From: Verrucomicrobiales bacterium
GTDB lineage: Bacteria; Verrucomicrobiota; Verrucomicrobiia; Verrucomicrobiales; DEV007
DNA: 64,000 bases
Assembly: GCA_029233965.1 (NCBI GenBank)
Contig: JARGOP010000005.1
Coordinates: 1-64,000 of the forward strand
Direction: 5' to 3'
Below are positions 62,752 to 64,000 of this stretch, piece by piece; the stretch's first letter is position 1, and each line of letters starts with the position of its first letter. Position numbers and translations under genes: made by a program. The notes below the pieces were generated by a model. That model did no database searches. It was given only the letters and a program-made list of their open reading frames with translations, and was not told the origin of the DNA.

Positions 62752-62909
62752 AATCAAGATTCGCATATTTAGGAAGGCGCAGAGCCTAGACCAGACTCGG
62801 TCGGAAAGTCCAGATCTTTTCATGGCCTCTTCACAGAGGTTTCGGTGCATGAAACGGCCGCCTGAAACGTCTTGGGAAAAGATGCGCGTCTTCTCAACAC
62901 GATTCCGTT

Positions 62910-64000
62910 ATGAGTGAAACTTCGAGGAATCTCTCCGCTTCCTGCCTTGTTGCGAGTCCCTTTGATGAAAGCCTGATTCAACAGGCGGCCTCCGCCTGTT
63001 TGAAAGAGCTCGGCACCGATCCCGATCTCGTCATCGCTTTTGTCACCTCGGACTATGGGCCGCATCTCAAAGCGCTGATCCAAACCCTGCAGATCGACGG
63101 ACACGCCGCCACCATTGTGGGAGGATCGGCGAGCGGTCTCGCCGGTGTCGGAAGGGAGCAGGAGCAGATCAGCGGAATGACGCTTCTTTTCCTGAAGATG
63201 CCCTCCACCGCTGTCCATGTATCTTCGGAGATCGGCAAGCGCCGTGGCGCGGATGCAGCCGTCGTTCTCTGCAATCCGCTCAATGTTTCCTTCAACTCGA
63301 TCCTAAACGACTGGAATGAACAACTCCCTGCCGTTCCCCTCGTGGGCGGAAGCGTCACCGGAGGCCCGGATGAAAACGATCTCTTCATTTTCACCGCTGA
63401 AGGAAAGTGCAAGAAGGACAAGATCTTTGTGGGATTTGAAGGAGGAGTCCGGCTTGAACCCCTCGTTTCGCCGGGATGCCGTTCAATCGGGAAGCCATTC
63501 GTGATCACCGCCGCAAGAGGGAACGAAGTGCTCTCCCTCGGACAGCGCGAGCCCTTCACTATTCTCGAAGAAGCCTTTGAAAGTCTCGGTGAAGAAATGC
63601 AGATCGAAGCGGAAGGAAACATCTTTGCAGGACTCGCGATCGAGGAGGAAATCGACGAATTTAAGAGCGGTGATTTCCATATTCACCAAATCGTTAGCGC
63701 GACACTGAACGATGGTCGGCTCATGCTCGGCGCACCCGTTCGAGTGGGACAAACCATGCAGTTTCAGTTGCGCGACCCGCTCGCAGCCGAATCACTCCTC
63801 GAGTCTGAGTGCCGTCGCATCAAAGATAAATCAGGAACCCCCTTCGCTTCGCTTCTCTTCATGGGACAAGGACGCGGCAAACAACTCTTCGGGGCCGAGG
63901 ATCGGAATATTCGGGTCTTCGAGGACGTCTTTGGCCAAACCCCGCTCGCCGGGCTTTACTCCTACAGTGAAGTGGGGACGGTCGCCTCGAAGCACCTGCG
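62910..64000 (+). CDS. FIST domain sensory protein (truncated by window edge)
   Basis: Open frame from ATG 62910 to the window end: MSETSRNLSASCLVASPFDESLIQQA...LLFMGQGRGKQLFG; absent from the ORF track because no stop is in the window. Confidence 0.8.
   Translation, partial: MSETSRNLSASCLVASPFDESLIQQAASACLKELGTDPDLVIAFVTSDYGPHLKALIQTLQIDGHAATIVGGSASGLAGVGREQEQISGMTLLFLKMPSTAVHVSSEIGKRRGADAAVVLCNPLNVSFNSILNDWNEQLPAVPLVGGSVTGGPDENDLFIFTAEGKCKKDKIFVGFEGGVRLEPLVSPGCRSIGKPFVITAARGNEVLSLGQREPFTILEEAFESLGEEMQIEAEGNIFAGLAIEEEIDEFKSGDFHIHQIVSATLNDGRLMLGAPVRVGQTMQFQLRDPLAAESLLESECRRIKDKSGTPFASLLFMGQGRGKQLFGAEDRNIRVFEDVFGQTPLAGLYSYSEVGTVASKHL

Overview
This 64 kb window is bacterial chromosome, mid-to-high GC and densely coding. 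The gene content looks like the Verrucomicrobiota/PVC group: DUF1592/DUF1552 pair, PVC-type dehydrogenase, several sulfatases, DUF1080, Gfo/Idh/MocA and PmoA-like proteins. Housekeeping genes include glnS, der, gatC/gatA, lipA, mtnA, acsA, rpsU, hrpB and gltX. There is a Fe3+ ABC transporter (fbpABC-like). I saw no rRNA, CRISPR array, convincing tRNA, phage or intact IS element. The most interesting items are: (1) a putative sigma-54-driven, terminator-bounded unit encoding two 62-aa YRG-repeat (DUF4278-like) paralogues with opposite net charge, and a second near-perfect sigma-54 site 3.7 kb downstream before a glycosyltransferase; (2) a membrane-anchored ankyrin-repeat/L,D-transpeptidase fusion; (3) a tandem siroheme-decarboxylase-like (AhbAB/NirDL-like) protein next to gatCA; (4) a degenerate SGNH-dehydrogenase-cupredoxin fusion; (5) a DUF4011-like/SF1 helicase/possible nuclease protein; (6) a structured leader upstream of der; (7) an AT-rich palindromic island before a DUF4407 gene; (8) a frameshifted cytochrome gene and a gene graveyard. 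Family calls come from reading motifs by eye; no database search was run.
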